This document shows positions 22,925-32,113 of a stretch of DNA of 64,000 bases, one piece after another. Source of the DNA: Actinomadura pelletieri DSM 43383 (GTDB lineage Bacteria; Actinomycetota; Actinomycetes; Streptosporangiales; Streptosporangiaceae); assembly GCF_003634705.1 (NCBI RefSeq), contig NZ_RBWU01000003.1:958354-1022353 (forward strand), given 5' to 3'. Both the position numbers and the translations under genes were made by a program. Numbering within the stretch: position 1 is the stretch's first letter; every line of letters starts with the position of its first letter. The notes beneath the pieces were generated by a model. The model saw nothing but the letters and a program-made list of their open reading frames with translations. It did not search any database and was not told the origin of the DNA.

Positions 22925-22941
22925 GTCTCACCTACTGAGAC
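22925..22941. promoter_or_regulatory. 17-bp inverted repeat upstream of the ilvB leader (BCAA operator candidate)
   Basis: GTCTCA-CCTAC-TGAGAC, the only site of the four with perfectly symmetric 6-bp arms. It lies between the end of the GGDEF-EAL gene and the ilvB leader. Confidence 0.7.
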
Positions 22942-22957
22942 GGGGTCCCGTTCGTGA

Positions 22958-25816
22958 TCAGCCCGGAAGCGGCAGCGGGACGTCACCGGGGAGGTTGCGG
23001 CCCTCCAGGTTCGTCCGGACCAGCGACTCCACCCGCTCCGCCGCCATCGGACGCGCCACGAGGAAGCCCTGACCGCGCGGGCAGCCCATCTCGCGGAGCA
23101 ACTGGAGCTGCTCGGGCCGTTCGATGCCCTCCGCCACCACGGTCAGCCCGAGATCGCTGCCGAGCCGCACGATCGTCCGGGTCAGCAGTGTCAGCGTCTC
23201 GTCCGAGCCGAGTCCCGCGACGAACGACGGGTCGATCTTAATGATGTCGACGGGCAGCTGGCCGAGGTAGGCGAGCGAGGCGTATCCGGTGCCGAAGTCG
23301 TCGATCGCGAGCCTGACGCCGAGGTCACGCAGCTCCACGAGGCGCTCCACGTTCTGGCCCGCGTCCTCGACGAGGACCTCCTCCCGCACCTCCAGCGTCA
23401 GCGCGTGCGGCGGCAGCCCCGTCTCCTCCAGCGCCGCCGCGACCGACTCCACGAACCGGGGCGCGGCGATCTGCCGGGCGGTGAAGTTCACCGACAGGCC
23501 CACCGCCCACGAGTCACGGCGCCACCGGGCGACCTCCCGGCACGCCTCCCGCAGCACCCAGCCGCCGAGCGGGACCATCAGACCGGACTCCTCCGCCGGT
23601 CCGATGAACTCCTCGGGCGGTACCGTCTCGCCTCCCCGCCACCAGCGCAGCAGCGCCTCCACGCCGGTGACCCGGGACGTCGCGAGGTCCACGACCGGCT
23701 GGAACTCGATCGCGAACTGCTCCTCGGCCATCGCGCGCTGCAGGTCGCTGCCGAGTTCCAGGCGCCGGACGACGTCGGCGTGCATGTCCGGCGCGTACAC
23801 CTCGACGCGGCCGCCGCCGAGTTCCTTCGCGCGGGCCATCGCGAGGTCGCCGTTGCGCATCAGATCGGCGGCGGTGCGACGGAGCCTGCGTCCCGCCTCC
23901 GCGTCGTCGCGCGCGCCCCTCGACGGCTCCTCGTCTCCGGCGAACGCGATGCCGACACTCGCCGTCAGCACGATCTGTTTGTCACCAACTTGATATGGGT
24001 CGACCGAAAGGACGCGCAGCAGACGCCCGGCGAGTTCCACTGTGGCGCGGGTCTCACGGTCGTCCGGCGGCAACTGGACGAGGACGGCGAACTCGTCGCC
24101 GCCCCACCGCGCCACCGTGTCCTCGGTGTGGACGTTCGCCCGCAGCCGCCGCGCCGCCTGGGCCAGCACCTGGTCACCGGCGGCGTGCCCGTCGGAGTCG
24201 TTCACCGCGGTGAAACCGTCCAGGTCGACGAACACGACCGCGACCTCACCGGCGGACGGGTGCCGCGACAGCAGCTCCCTGGTGCGCTCCTCGAAGTAGG
24301 AGCGGTTCGGCAGGCCCGTCAGACCGTCGTGGAACGTCAGATGGGCGACCTGCCGTTGCAGGGCCGCCTGCTCGCTGAGGTCCCGCGTGGTGACCAGCAG
24401 CCGGGCGGGTGCGCCGTCCGAGCCGCTGTAGCGGGAGATCGTCGACTCGGTCGGCAGCCAGGTGCCGTCCGCCGCGCGCACCCGGCACGACACGCGCAGC
24501 GCGTCCTGGAACCCGTCCTGGAAGCCGTCGGAGAAGGCACCCGCCTGGTCGTCGTCGAGGAACTCGGTGAACACGTCCTGGACGCGCGGCAGGTCCTCCG
24601 GGTGGATGAGGTCGCTCAGCGGACGTCCGAGCAGTTCGTCCGGCCTGTAGTGGTACGTGTTCAGTGCCCCGGCGCTGGCGTACTGGACCGTGGCGTCCAG
24701 GTCACAGATGAGCACCGCGTCGTTGATGCTCTCCGTCAGGGCACGGAAGTGTTCCTCTCCGGTTCGTACGGCATGGCGCAGCGACTCGTTCTCCCGCAGC
24801 AGGCCCGCCAGTCGCGCGATCAGCACCAGCGCCGCCGAGCCCGCGGTGATCGAGATGGCCGGTTCGAGCCCGTTCTCCTCGGTGAGCGAGTGCCCGGCGA
24901 TGAACAGCCCGGCCGCGGCGGCGACCGCGGCGGGCGCCAGACCGGGGCCGATCATGCGGCCGCTCTGCGCGTCCGCCGGGGCGGCGACGGTCTCGCCCTC
25001 GGGGATGTCGTCGACGGGCTGCTCGGGCTCGGCGGCCGGGCCCGTCCACGGCACCAGCAGCAGGAGCAGCAGCCCGGCGAGTCGCAGGATGTCGGACGGG
25101 TCGTCGGCCGGTCCGCCGCCGTCCAGCCGGATGAACGTCGTCACGATGTCGGCGACCGCGATGGCCGTCAACGCGCCGTACCCCATCCACGCGAGGCGGC
25201 GATGACCGCGCGCCGCGCCGAGGACGAACGGCAGCGCGCCGCAGATGAACACGATGTCGATCAGCGGATACAGCAGTTCCAGCAGGAACTCGGTGGGCGT
25301 CTCCCCCGACCGGTGGTAGAGCGTGCCGAACAACGCGACCCAGCCGAGCACGAACAGCGCGGACGCGCAGACGTAGGTGTCGGCGGCGTAGCGCAGCCAC
25401 GCCCCGGTGTCGCGGGGCAGGCTGATCGGCGCCACCAGGCCGACCACCAGCGCACCCAGGGCGAAAAGATAGAAAAGGTCGGGTATCGACAGTGACAGCG
25501 CGCTGCGGGCGTGACCGTCCGACAGGGCGCTGCCGAGCGCGCCGAGAAACCAGGACGCGGCGGCGATGCCGTACCAACGCCAGGACGTGCGCCACACGCC
25601 GCCCGGTCCGGTGTCGGCGGGAACGCCGTCCGGCAGCCGGGCCGACAGCAGCAGGGAGATCGCGGCGGCGCCCGCGGCGCCGACCTCCGCCCACGCGATG
25701 AACGCGCGCCCGCCCCATCCGAGCAGGGAGCCGGTGGCGTACAGCACACCGACGACCGCGGCCATGGCGACCGGCAGCGCACGCGGCGGCACCCGCCTGG
25801 CGTTCTCGCCGCTCAT
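22958..25816 (-). CDS. Membrane-bound PAS-GGDEF-EAL cyclic-di-GMP protein
   Basis: 952 residues from the ATG at 25816 (an in-frame ATG at 25873 adds 19). The N-terminal third has about ten hydrophobic helices (residues 20-310), a sensory membrane domain. A PAS domain starts near 350 ('FRALTESINDAVLICDLD'). Then comes a diguanylate cyclase domain with intact 'RWGGDEFAVLVQ' near 572, and a phosphodiesterase domain with intact 'EALLRW' near 718 and 'DDFGTGYASLAYLGQLP' near 838. Both catalytic signatures are present, so it may make and degrade c-di-GMP; the net activity cannot be read. Upstream of ilvB on the same strand but probably independent of it. Confidence 0.93.
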   Translation of the reverse strand: MSGENARRVPPRALPVAMAAVVGVLYATGSLLGWGGRAFIAWAEVGAAGAAAISLLLSARLPDGVPADTGPGGVWRTSWRWYGIAAASWFLGALGSALSDGHARSALSLSIPDLFYLFALGALVVGLVAPISLPRDTGAWLRYAADTYVCASALFVLGWVALFGTLYHRSGETPTEFLLELLYPLIDIVFICGALPFVLGAARGHRRLAWMGYGALTAIAVADIVTTFIRLDGGGPADDPSDILRLAGLLLLLLVPWTGPAAEPEQPVDDIPEGETVAAPADAQSGRMIGPGLAPAAVAAAAGLFIAGHSLTEENGLEPAISITAGSAALVLIARLAGLLRENESLRHAVRTGEEHFRALTESINDAVLICDLDATVQYASAGALNTYHYRPDELLGRPLSDLIHPEDLPRVQDVFTEFLDDDQAGAFSDGFQDGFQDALRVSCRVRAADGTWLPTESTISRYSGSDGAPARLLVTTRDLSEQAALQRQVAHLTFHDGLTGLPNRSYFEERTRELLSRHPSAGEVAVVFVDLDGFTAVNDSDGHAAGDQVLAQAARRLRANVHTEDTVARWGGDEFAVLVQLPPDDRETRATVELAGRLLRVLSVDPYQVGDKQIVLTASVGIAFAGDEEPSRGARDDAEAGRRLRRTAADLMRNGDLAMARAKELGGGRVEVYAPDMHADVVRRLELGSDLQRAMAEEQFAIEFQPVVDLATSRVTGVEALLRWWRGGETVPPEEFIGPAEESGLMVPLGGWVLREACREVARWRRDSWAVGLSVNFTARQIAAPRFVESVAAALEETGLPPHALTLEVREEVLVEDAGQNVERLVELRDLGVRLAIDDFGTGYASLAYLGQLPVDIIKIDPSFVAGLGSDETLTLLTRTIVRLGSDLGLTVVAEGIERPEQLQLLREMGCPRGQGFLVARPMAAERVESLVRTNLEGRNLPGDVPLPLPG

Positions 25817-26246
25817 CGCGCCATGTCCCTTCCTGCCCCGGAGTGGAGCGTTCGGTCCCTTCATGCGCGGCATCGCGCCAGGGGAGATGTCGGGTTCACG
25901 ACCCTCACCGATCGGATAACGGGCGAAAGGTCTTGAATCGTGCCCCGCGCAGGGATCAGCGCGGGCCGGTGGCGAGCAACATCGGGCGTCGACCGCCGGG
26001 AGATCAGCGACATTGCTGCACTACGGGATCACCGTGACGCTCAATGTACGTTCGGTAGGTCACGGAGCGATTGAGGCTGGGCGTCCTCCCGGCGACAAAC
26101 GACCTCGTCGTCTCGCGGATTGGGACGCCCGAAAGCCGAACATCGCCCCTCCACGACCCCGTCCGGCAATACGCTGAGTGACCGAATCCGGAGGCGACTG
26201 CCGGAAACGGCGGGCCCGGCCGGTCCGTTCAGATCACGGAGGCGCT
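25817..26246. other. Divergent intergenic region between GGDEF-EAL and sugar dehydrogenase genes
   Basis: No gene seen. It should hold both promoters. The only structure I note is a CCGTGAC / GTCACGG inverted repeat (7-bp arms, 20-nt gap, about 26031-26064), which could be an operator. Confidence 0.4.
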
Positions 26247-27344
26247 ATGAGACGTCACACCATCGCCCTGGCCGCGACCGCGGTGTTCCTCGCGGCGTGC
26301 TCGTCGGACTCCTCCGGCGGCGGTGACGGCGGCGCGCACACCCCGCCACCGCTGACCACCTCCGCCACGTCCGGGAGCACGGCTCCCGGCGAACCACGCA
26401 AGGTCGCCGACGACCTGAGGGTGCCGTGGGCGATGGCGTTCCTCCCCGGCGGCGACGCGCTCGTCACCGAACGGGACACGGCCAGGCTCGTGCGCGTCAC
26501 ACCGTCCGGGGCGAAGGAGCAGGTCGGCACGGTCCCGGGCGTCGACCCGGGCGGCGAGGGCGGCCTGATGGGCGTCGCCGTCTCCCCCACCCACGCCAGC
26601 GACCGCCTCATCTACCTGTACTACACGGCCGAGGACGACAACCGGGTCGTCCGCGCCACCTTCGACCGCACCCTCACCGGCACGCCGCAGCCCATCGTCA
26701 CCGGCATCCCGAAGGGCGGCGTCCACAACGGCGGGCGCCTCCAGTTCGGCCCCGACAGGATGCTCTACATCACGACCGGCGAGACCGGTGAGACCGGACT
26801 GTCCCAGCAGAAGGACTCCCTCGGCGGCAAGATCCTCCGCGTCACGCCGGACGGGAAGGCCGCCCCCGGCAACCCGTTCGGGAACCGTGTCTGGTCGTAC
26901 GGGCACCGCAACGTCCAGGGCCTCGCCTGGGACGACAAGGGCCGCCTCTACGCCACCGAGTTCGGCCAGGACCGCTTCGACGAGGTCAACCTCATCGAGA
27001 AGGGCAAGAACTACGGCTGGCCCGAGGTGGAGGGCGTCGGCGACCGCGACGGCTTCACCGACCCCCTCCTCACCTGGACGACGAACGAGGCGTCCCCGTC
27101 CGGCCTCGCCTACGCGGGCGGCTCCCTGTGGGCCGCCGCCCTCCGCGGCGAACGCCTCTGGCAGATCCCTCTCGACAACGGCAGGACGGGCCGTCCCGTG
27201 GCACGCCTCGACTCCGCCTACGGCCGTCTCCGCGCCGTCGCCTCCGCTCCCGACGGCACCCTGTGGATCGCCACCAGCAACCGCGACGGGCGGGGCGAAC
27301 CCGCCGCCGACGACGACCGCATCTTCAGCGTTCCCGTGCGCTGA
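26247..27344 (+). CDS. Secreted PQQ-type aldose/sorbosone dehydrogenase family lipoprotein
   Basis: 365 residues. Start set at 26247 because GGAGG precedes it and the protein then begins with a signal peptide ending in a lipobox (FLAAC, Cys near residue 18). A Ser/Gly/Thr-rich linker leads to a six-bladed beta-propeller of the YliI/GSDH family: 'VPWAMAFLPGGDALVTERD', 'EGGLMGVAVSPTH', 'VHNGGRLQFGPDRMLYITTGETG', 'YGHRNVQGLAWDDKGRLYATEFGQD'. The family oxidises sugars with PQQ, but many members lack known substrates and no PQQ genes are seen here. Extracytoplasmic. It converges on gatB, with only 4 nt between the stops. Confidence 0.92.
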   Translation: MRRHTIALAATAVFLAACSSDSSGGGDGGAHTPPPLTTSATSGSTAPGEPRKVADDLRVPWAMAFLPGGDALVTERDTARLVRVTPSGAKEQVGTVPGVDPGGEGGLMGVAVSPTHASDRLIYLYYTAEDDNRVVRATFDRTLTGTPQPIVTGIPKGGVHNGGRLQFGPDRMLYITTGETGETGLSQQKDSLGGKILRVTPDGKAAPGNPFGNRVWSYGHRNVQGLAWDDKGRLYATEFGQDRFDEVNLIEKGKNYGWPEVEGVGDRDGFTDPLLTWTTNEASPSGLAYAGGSLWAAALRGERLWQIPLDNGRTGRPVARLDSAYGRLRAVASAPDGTLWIATSNRDGRGEPAADDDRIFSVPVR

Positions 27345-27348
27345 CCGG

Positions 27349-28851
27349 TCAGGACGCGCCCAGCTTCGCCAGGATGAGTTCGCGGGCGCGTCCGGCGTCG
27401 GCCTGACCGCGGGTGGCCTTCATCACCGCGCCGACGAGGGCGCCCGCGGCGGCGACCTTCCCGGCGCGGATCTTGTCGGCCACCTCGGCGTTGTCGGCGA
27501 TCACCTGGTCGACCACGGCCGCCAGCTCGCCGTCGTCGCTGACGACCTTGAGGCCCCGCGCGGCGACGACCTCGTCCGGCGTGCCCTCCCCGGCGAGCAC
27601 GCCCTCGAAGACCTTGCGGGCCAGCTTGTCGTTCAGCTCCCCCGCGGCGATCATCGCCTGAACCCGGGCGACCTGCTCCGGCGTGACCGGCAGATCGGCC
27701 AGCTCGACGCCCTGCTCGGTGGCGCGCCGCGACAGCTCGTTCATCCACCACTTGCGGGCGGCGGGCGCGTCGGCGCCGTGCGCGATCGTCGCCTCGATGA
27801 GGTCGACGGCACCGGCGTTGACGACGTCCCGCAGCTCCAGGTCGGACAGCCCCCACTCCTGCTGGATGCGGCGGCGCCGGGCGGCCGGAAGCTCCGGCAG
27901 GGACGCCCGCAGCTCCTCCACCCACTCCCGCGACGGCGCCATCGGCACCAGGTCGGGCTCGGGGAAGTACCGGTAGTCCTGCGCCTCCTCCTTGCTGCGC
28001 CCGCTCGTCGTGCCGCCCGTGTCCTCGTGGAAGTGCCGTGTCTCCTGGACGATGCGTCCACCGTCCGCCAGCACGCCCGCCTGCCGCTCGATCTCCGACC
28101 GGACGGCCCGCTCCACCGACCGCAGCGAGTTGACGTTCTTCGTCTCGGTCCGCGTACCCCACTCACTCGCGCCGCGCGGCATGAGCGACACGTTCACGTC
28201 ACAGCGCATCGACCCCTGCTCCATGCGCACGTCCGACACGCCCAGCGACCGGACCAGCTCCCGCAGCTCCGTCGCGTACGCGCGCGCCACCAGCGGCGCC
28301 TTCTCCCCCGTCGCGACGATCGGCTTCGTGACGATCTCGACCAGCGGGATGCCCGCCCGGTTGTAGTCGACCAGCGAGTACTCGGCGCCGTGGATCCGTC
28401 CGGTCGAACCGCCGACGTGCAGCGACTTGCCGGTGTCCTCCTCCATGTGGACGCGCTCGATCTCGATCCGGTACGTGTCGCCGTCGACGTCCACCTCGAG
28501 GTATCCGTCCACGCACAACGGCTCGTCGTACTGCGAGATCTGGAAGTTCTTCGGCATGTCCGGATAGAAGTAGTTCTTCCGAGCGAACCGGCACCACTCC
28601 ACGATCTCGCAGTTCAACGCGAGCCCGATCTTGATGATCCCCTCGATCGCGGACCGGTTCGTCACGGGCAACGACCCCGGCAACCCGAGGCACACCGGAC
28701 ACACCTGAGTGTTCGGCTCCGCCCCGAACCCGGTCGGGCACCCACAGAACATCTTCGACGCGGTCCCGAGTTCGATATGCGTCTCGATCCCCAACACCGG
28801 CTCGAACCGCGCCAGCGCCTCGTCATACTTCATCGGCGTTTCCACGCTCAC
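27349..28851 (-). CDS. gatB: Asp-tRNA(Asn)/Glu-tRNA(Gln) amidotransferase subunit B
   Basis: 500 residues. Binds mischarged tRNA and phosphorylates its Glu/Asp side chain before amidation. The GatB core begins with 'FEPVLGIETHIELGTASKMFCGCP' and contains Cys pairs for the structural zinc ('CGCP' ... 'CPVCLG'). 'RKNYFYPDMPKNFQISQYD' is the catalytic cradle region. A YqeY-like tail occupies about 350-500. It starts with GTG at 28851, overlapping the DUF4276 stop by 4 nt (GTGA); an ATG six codons in is an alternative start. Unlike typical gatCAB operons, it is separated from gatA by two foreign genes. Confidence 0.97.
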   Translation of the reverse strand: MSVETPMKYDEALARFEPVLGIETHIELGTASKMFCGCPTGFGAEPNTQVCPVCLGLPGSLPVTNRSAIEGIIKIGLALNCEIVEWCRFARKNYFYPDMPKNFQISQYDEPLCVDGYLEVDVDGDTYRIEIERVHMEEDTGKSLHVGGSTGRIHGAEYSLVDYNRAGIPLVEIVTKPIVATGEKAPLVARAYATELRELVRSLGVSDVRMEQGSMRCDVNVSLMPRGASEWGTRTETKNVNSLRSVERAVRSEIERQAGVLADGGRIVQETRHFHEDTGGTTSGRSKEEAQDYRYFPEPDLVPMAPSREWVEELRASLPELPAARRRRIQQEWGLSDLELRDVVNAGAVDLIEATIAHGADAPAARKWWMNELSRRATEQGVELADLPVTPEQVARVQAMIAAGELNDKLARKVFEGVLAGEGTPDEVVAARGLKVVSDDGELAAVVDQVIADNAEVADKIRAGKVAAAGALVGAVMKATRGQADAGRARELILAKLGAS

Positions 28852-29450
28852 AGCAATCCCAGTCCCTTCAACGCCTCTTCCGTCTCGTCCACCCAGTCCG
28901 CGTACGCCGGCACCTGCGCGAGCACATCGAGGTCGATGTTCTGTCCTATGTATTCGTAGTAGTCCGCCCGAGGACGACGACCGACCTGCGGCCGAACCGC
29001 GTCCAGCACGGGCTTGGGGTCGAGGATCTTCTCCACGGCCCGGGGGCGTGCGGGCAGACGGCTCGGGTCACTGCCCCGCAGCCCCGCCCAGACGGCACGG
29101 TCGGCGAGCAGCCACGCCTCGGTCTCCCGCACCGGCACCAGCGGGACCACCGGCGTGGTCAGGCCCCGCTCGCGCAGCACCTCCACGACCTTCTCGGCCT
29201 TGCCACGCTCGTTGTGGTCGTTGTGGACGCAGATCAGATGGCAGTCCGCGGCCAGTTCCAGCACCGCCCGGCAGACCCGATCGGCGTCCTTGATCGTCCA
29301 ACAGTCGCCGATCTCGGTCTTGGCGACGTCCACGACGTGCCGCGTACCCTTCTCCGTCAGCGCCCTGAGCTGACGGAACACCACGACCCCGAGAAAACGC
29401 TCGTCGGTGGTGTTCTCGGCCAACAACCCCGGTACCAGCGGACGGCTCAC
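28848..29450 (-). CDS. DUF4276-like (TOPRIM-type) partner of the ATPase
   Basis: 200 residues from a GTG start that overlaps the ATPase stop by 4 nt. 'GLLAENTTDERFLGVVVFRQL' at residues 8-28 and 'LICVHNDHNERGKAEKVVEVL' near 72-92 give the Glu ... Asp-x-Asn arrangement of TOPRIM-like folds. 'VPVRETEAWLLADRAVW' is the conserved block typical of DUF4276 proteins paired with RecF/OLD-type ATPases. I infer a metal-dependent nuclease-like or regulatory effector. The stop overlaps the gatB start, so it is translated as part of the gat operon. Family call is by motif only. Confidence 0.72.
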   Translation of the reverse strand: MSRPLVPGLLAENTTDERFLGVVVFRQLRALTEKGTRHVVDVAKTEIGDCWTIKDADRVCRAVLELAADCHLICVHNDHNERGKAEKVVEVLRERGLTTPVVPLVPVRETEAWLLADRAVWAGLRGSDPSRLPARPRAVEKILDPKPVLDAVRPQVGRRPRADYYEYIGQNIDLDVLAQVPAYADWVDETEEALKGLGLL

Positions 29451-30604
29451 GGCGCGTCCTGCCGGACCGTGCCCAAGTACTTGCGGACCTGCCGGGGAGA
29501 CACGAACGTTCCCGGCTCCCCCTCGTCGCGGACGGGTTTGGCCACCGTGACGCGAGAGACTCGGTCGCTTTCCGGATCAACGCGGACCGCCGTGTCCATG
29601 AAAATCAGCGACTCCGGCCGTGTCCGATAGAGCTCCGAGACGACCACCGGCGAATGGCTGGTGATGATGACCTGCCGCAACGGCCGGTCGAGCGACTCGG
29701 GGTCGCTCAGATCGGTCACCCGCTCCTGGATGCGACGCAGCAACTCGGCGAGCCGCGCCGGGTGCAGCCCGTTCTCGATCTCCTCCACCATCAGGACGCC
29801 GGAGTGATCGGGGTCGTGCAGCGCGGCGAGCAGCCCGAGAACGCGGAGGGTGCCGTCCGACAGGAGAGTGCTGGGCACAGTGCCCTGTCCTTCGACGACG
29901 AGATCGAACGACCATTCTTGACGCTTCTCGTTCAGTTCGGTCTTGATCTCGGTGACGTCCGGAACCAGCGAGGCGAGGTCCACCACGAGGTCGTCCAGCG
30001 CATCGGACGTACTCAGCCGCCCAAGGACCGCGGCCAGGTTGCTGCCATCGGGCAGAAGCGGCCGCGTGTCCGCCACAGGAGCCGTACCCCGCATCACCCG
30101 TGGCTCGGGAACGTACTCTCGAACGTTGAGAGCGGCGTTGTCGATTTCGTTCAGCAGGGCGAGAACCGGTTGCTTGTCAGGCTTGTTCAACACCTCATGC
30201 ACGCCCTCCCACGCCCGCTCACGCACAGCATGGGGCAGTTCCGTCCGGGGGGTCAGATCCAGTTCCCTTGGCGACTTGTCGCGCACGCGCGGAACGCGCA
30301 AGGCACCTGAGTGTCTGACGATCCCTACGAAGCCCTCAGACAACTGCAACAACCTGTGCACTGAGATGGAGAACTCCTCAACGGGGCTCCCCTTGACGAC
30401 CCGGTGGAAGAGTTCGTGCGGACGTCCCCGTCGTGCCTCCAGAAGGGGCGACGACGACCGCAACGTCGCGCGGTTGTACTCGATGGCGTCGAGGAGGTTG
30501 GATTTGCCGCTGGCGTTGGGGCCGACGAGGGCGAGGAACGGCGGGACGTCCAGCTCGAAGTCCAGGAAGGACTTGAAGCCGTCGATCTCGATGCGGGTGA
30601 TCAT
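29447..30604 (-). CDS. RecF/OLD-like AAA ATPase (AAA_21/COG4637 type)
   Basis: 385 residues. Walker A 'VGPNASGKSNLLDAI' near residues 28-42; signature-like 'LLSDGTLRVLGLLAAL' near 240; Walker B 'GVLMVEEIENGLHP' near 262; H-switch 'VIITSHSPVVVSELY' near 318. This is the arrangement of SMC-like ATPases of the OLD/RecF group. No TOPRIM domain is fused; the next gene probably supplies it. The pair resembles the ATPase-TOPRIM pairs of PARIS and split OLD systems. It lies 24 nt after gatA and is probably expressed with it. The target it senses is unknown. Confidence 0.85.
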   Translation of the reverse strand: MITRIEIDGFKSFLDFELDVPPFLALVGPNASGKSNLLDAIEYNRATLRSSSPLLEARRGRPHELFHRVVKGSPVEEFSISVHRLLQLSEGFVGIVRHSGALRVPRVRDKSPRELDLTPRTELPHAVRERAWEGVHEVLNKPDKQPVLALLNEIDNAALNVREYVPEPRVMRGTAPVADTRPLLPDGSNLAAVLGRLSTSDALDDLVVDLASLVPDVTEIKTELNEKRQEWSFDLVVEGQGTVPSTLLSDGTLRVLGLLAALHDPDHSGVLMVEEIENGLHPARLAELLRRIQERVTDLSDPESLDRPLRQVIITSHSPVVVSELYRTRPESLIFMDTAVRVDPESDRVSRVTVAKPVRDEGEPGTFVSPRQVRKYLGTVRQDAP

Positions 30605-30628
30605 TGACGTACCGCCGTTCCCGGGCGC

Positions 30629-32113
30629 CTAGAGGGCGGGGGCCTGGGCCAGGAGGGGGCCGCCCCAGCGGTCTTCGAGGGCGCGTTCGACGGCGGCGCC
30701 GACGCGGTAGACGCGGTCGTCGCCGAGGACGGGGGCCATGATCTGGAGGCCGACGGGGAGGCCGTCGGACAGGCCGCAGGGGACGGAGATCGCGGCGTTG
30801 CCCGTCATGTTGGCCGGGATCGTGCACAGGTCGGCCAGGTACATGGAGATCGGGTCGTCGGCGCGTTCGCCGATCGGGAACGCGGTGGTCGGGGTGGTCG
30901 GTGAGACGAGCACGTCCACCTGCTCGAAGGCGGACTCGAAGTCGCGCCTGATGAGGGTGCGGACCTGCTGGGCCTTGCCGTAGTAGGCGTCGTAGTAGCC
31001 GGACGACAGCGCGTACGTGCCGAGCATGATGCGCCGCTTGACCTCGGGGCCGAAGCCCTCGGCGCGGGTGAGGGCCATGACCTCCTCGGCGCTGCGGGTG
31101 CCGTCGTCGCCGACGCGCAGGCCGTAGCGCATGGCGTCGAAGCGGGCCAGGTTGGACGAGCACTCCGACGGCGCGACCAGGTAGTAGGCGGGCAGCGCGT
31201 AGGTGAAGTGCGGGCAGGAGACCTCGACGACCTTCGCGCCGAGGGACTCCAGGAGTTCCACCGCCTCGTTGAAGCGGGCGGACACGCCGGGCTGGTAGCC
31301 CTCGCCCGCGAACTCCTTGACGACGCCGACGCGCAGGCCGTTGACGTCCGCGCGGCGGGCGGCTTCGACGACCGGCGGGACGGGCTCGCTGATCGAGGTG
31401 GAGTCCATCGGGTCGTGGCCGCTGAACGCCTCGTGCAGGAGGGCCGCGTCCAGGACGGTGCGGGCGAACGGGCCGGGTGTGTCCAGGGACGAGGCGAACG
31501 CGATCACGCCGTAGCGGGACGAGCCGCCGTAGGTGGGCTTCATGCCGACGATGCCGGTGACCGCGGCGGGCTGCCGGATCGAACCGCCGGTGTCGGTGCC
31601 GGTGGACAGCGGCGCCTCGTAGGCGGCGACGGCCGCGGAGGAGCCGCCGGACGAGCCACCGGGGACGCGGTCGAGGTCCCACGGGTTGCGGGTGACGCCG
31701 TAGGCGCTGTTCTCCGTGGACGAGCCCATGGCGAACTCGTCCATGTTCGTCTTGCCGAGGATGACCAGCCCCGCCTCGCGCAGCCGGGCCGTCACGGTCG
31801 CGTCGTACGGCGGCCGCCACCCCTCAAGGATCTTGGACCCGGCGGTGGTGGGCATGTCGTGGGTGGTGAAGACGTCCTTGTGGGCGATGGGGACGCCGGC
31901 GAGCGGGCCGAGTTCCTCGCCCGCGGCGCGGCGCTCGTCCACCCGGCGGGCCTGCGCCAGCGTCGTCTCGGCGTCGACGTGCAGGAACGCGTTCACCCGT
32001 TCGTCCACGGCGGCGATGCGGTCGAGGTGGGCCTGCGCCACCTCGACGGCGGACGTCGCACCGGCGGCGAGAAGCTCGCCGAGCTCCGCCGCGCTCTTGC
32101 CGACCAGTTCCAT
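30629..32113 (-). CDS. gatA: Asp-tRNA(Asn)/Glu-tRNA(Gln) amidotransferase subunit A
   Basis: 494 residues. Amidase-signature enzyme that releases ammonia from Gln/Asn for transamidation of Glu-tRNA(Gln) and Asp-tRNA(Asn). The Ser-cisSer-Lys triad is visible: K79 in 'PIAHKDVF', Ser154 in 'GGSSGGSSAAV', S178 in 'GTDTGGSIRQPAA'. Its ATG overlaps the gatC stop by one base (TGATG). The presence of GatCAB together with tRNA-Gln in this window fits the indirect Gln-tRNA route used by most actinobacteria. Confidence 0.98.
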   Translation of the reverse strand: MELVGKSAAELGELLAAGATSAVEVAQAHLDRIAAVDERVNAFLHVDAETTLAQARRVDERRAAGEELGPLAGVPIAHKDVFTTHDMPTTAGSKILEGWRPPYDATVTARLREAGLVILGKTNMDEFAMGSSTENSAYGVTRNPWDLDRVPGGSSGGSSAAVAAYEAPLSTGTDTGGSIRQPAAVTGIVGMKPTYGGSSRYGVIAFASSLDTPGPFARTVLDAALLHEAFSGHDPMDSTSISEPVPPVVEAARRADVNGLRVGVVKEFAGEGYQPGVSARFNEAVELLESLGAKVVEVSCPHFTYALPAYYLVAPSECSSNLARFDAMRYGLRVGDDGTRSAEEVMALTRAEGFGPEVKRRIMLGTYALSSGYYDAYYGKAQQVRTLIRRDFESAFEQVDVLVSPTTPTTAFPIGERADDPISMYLADLCTIPANMTGNAAISVPCGLSDGLPVGLQIMAPVLGDDRVYRVGAAVERALEDRWGGPLLAQAPAL

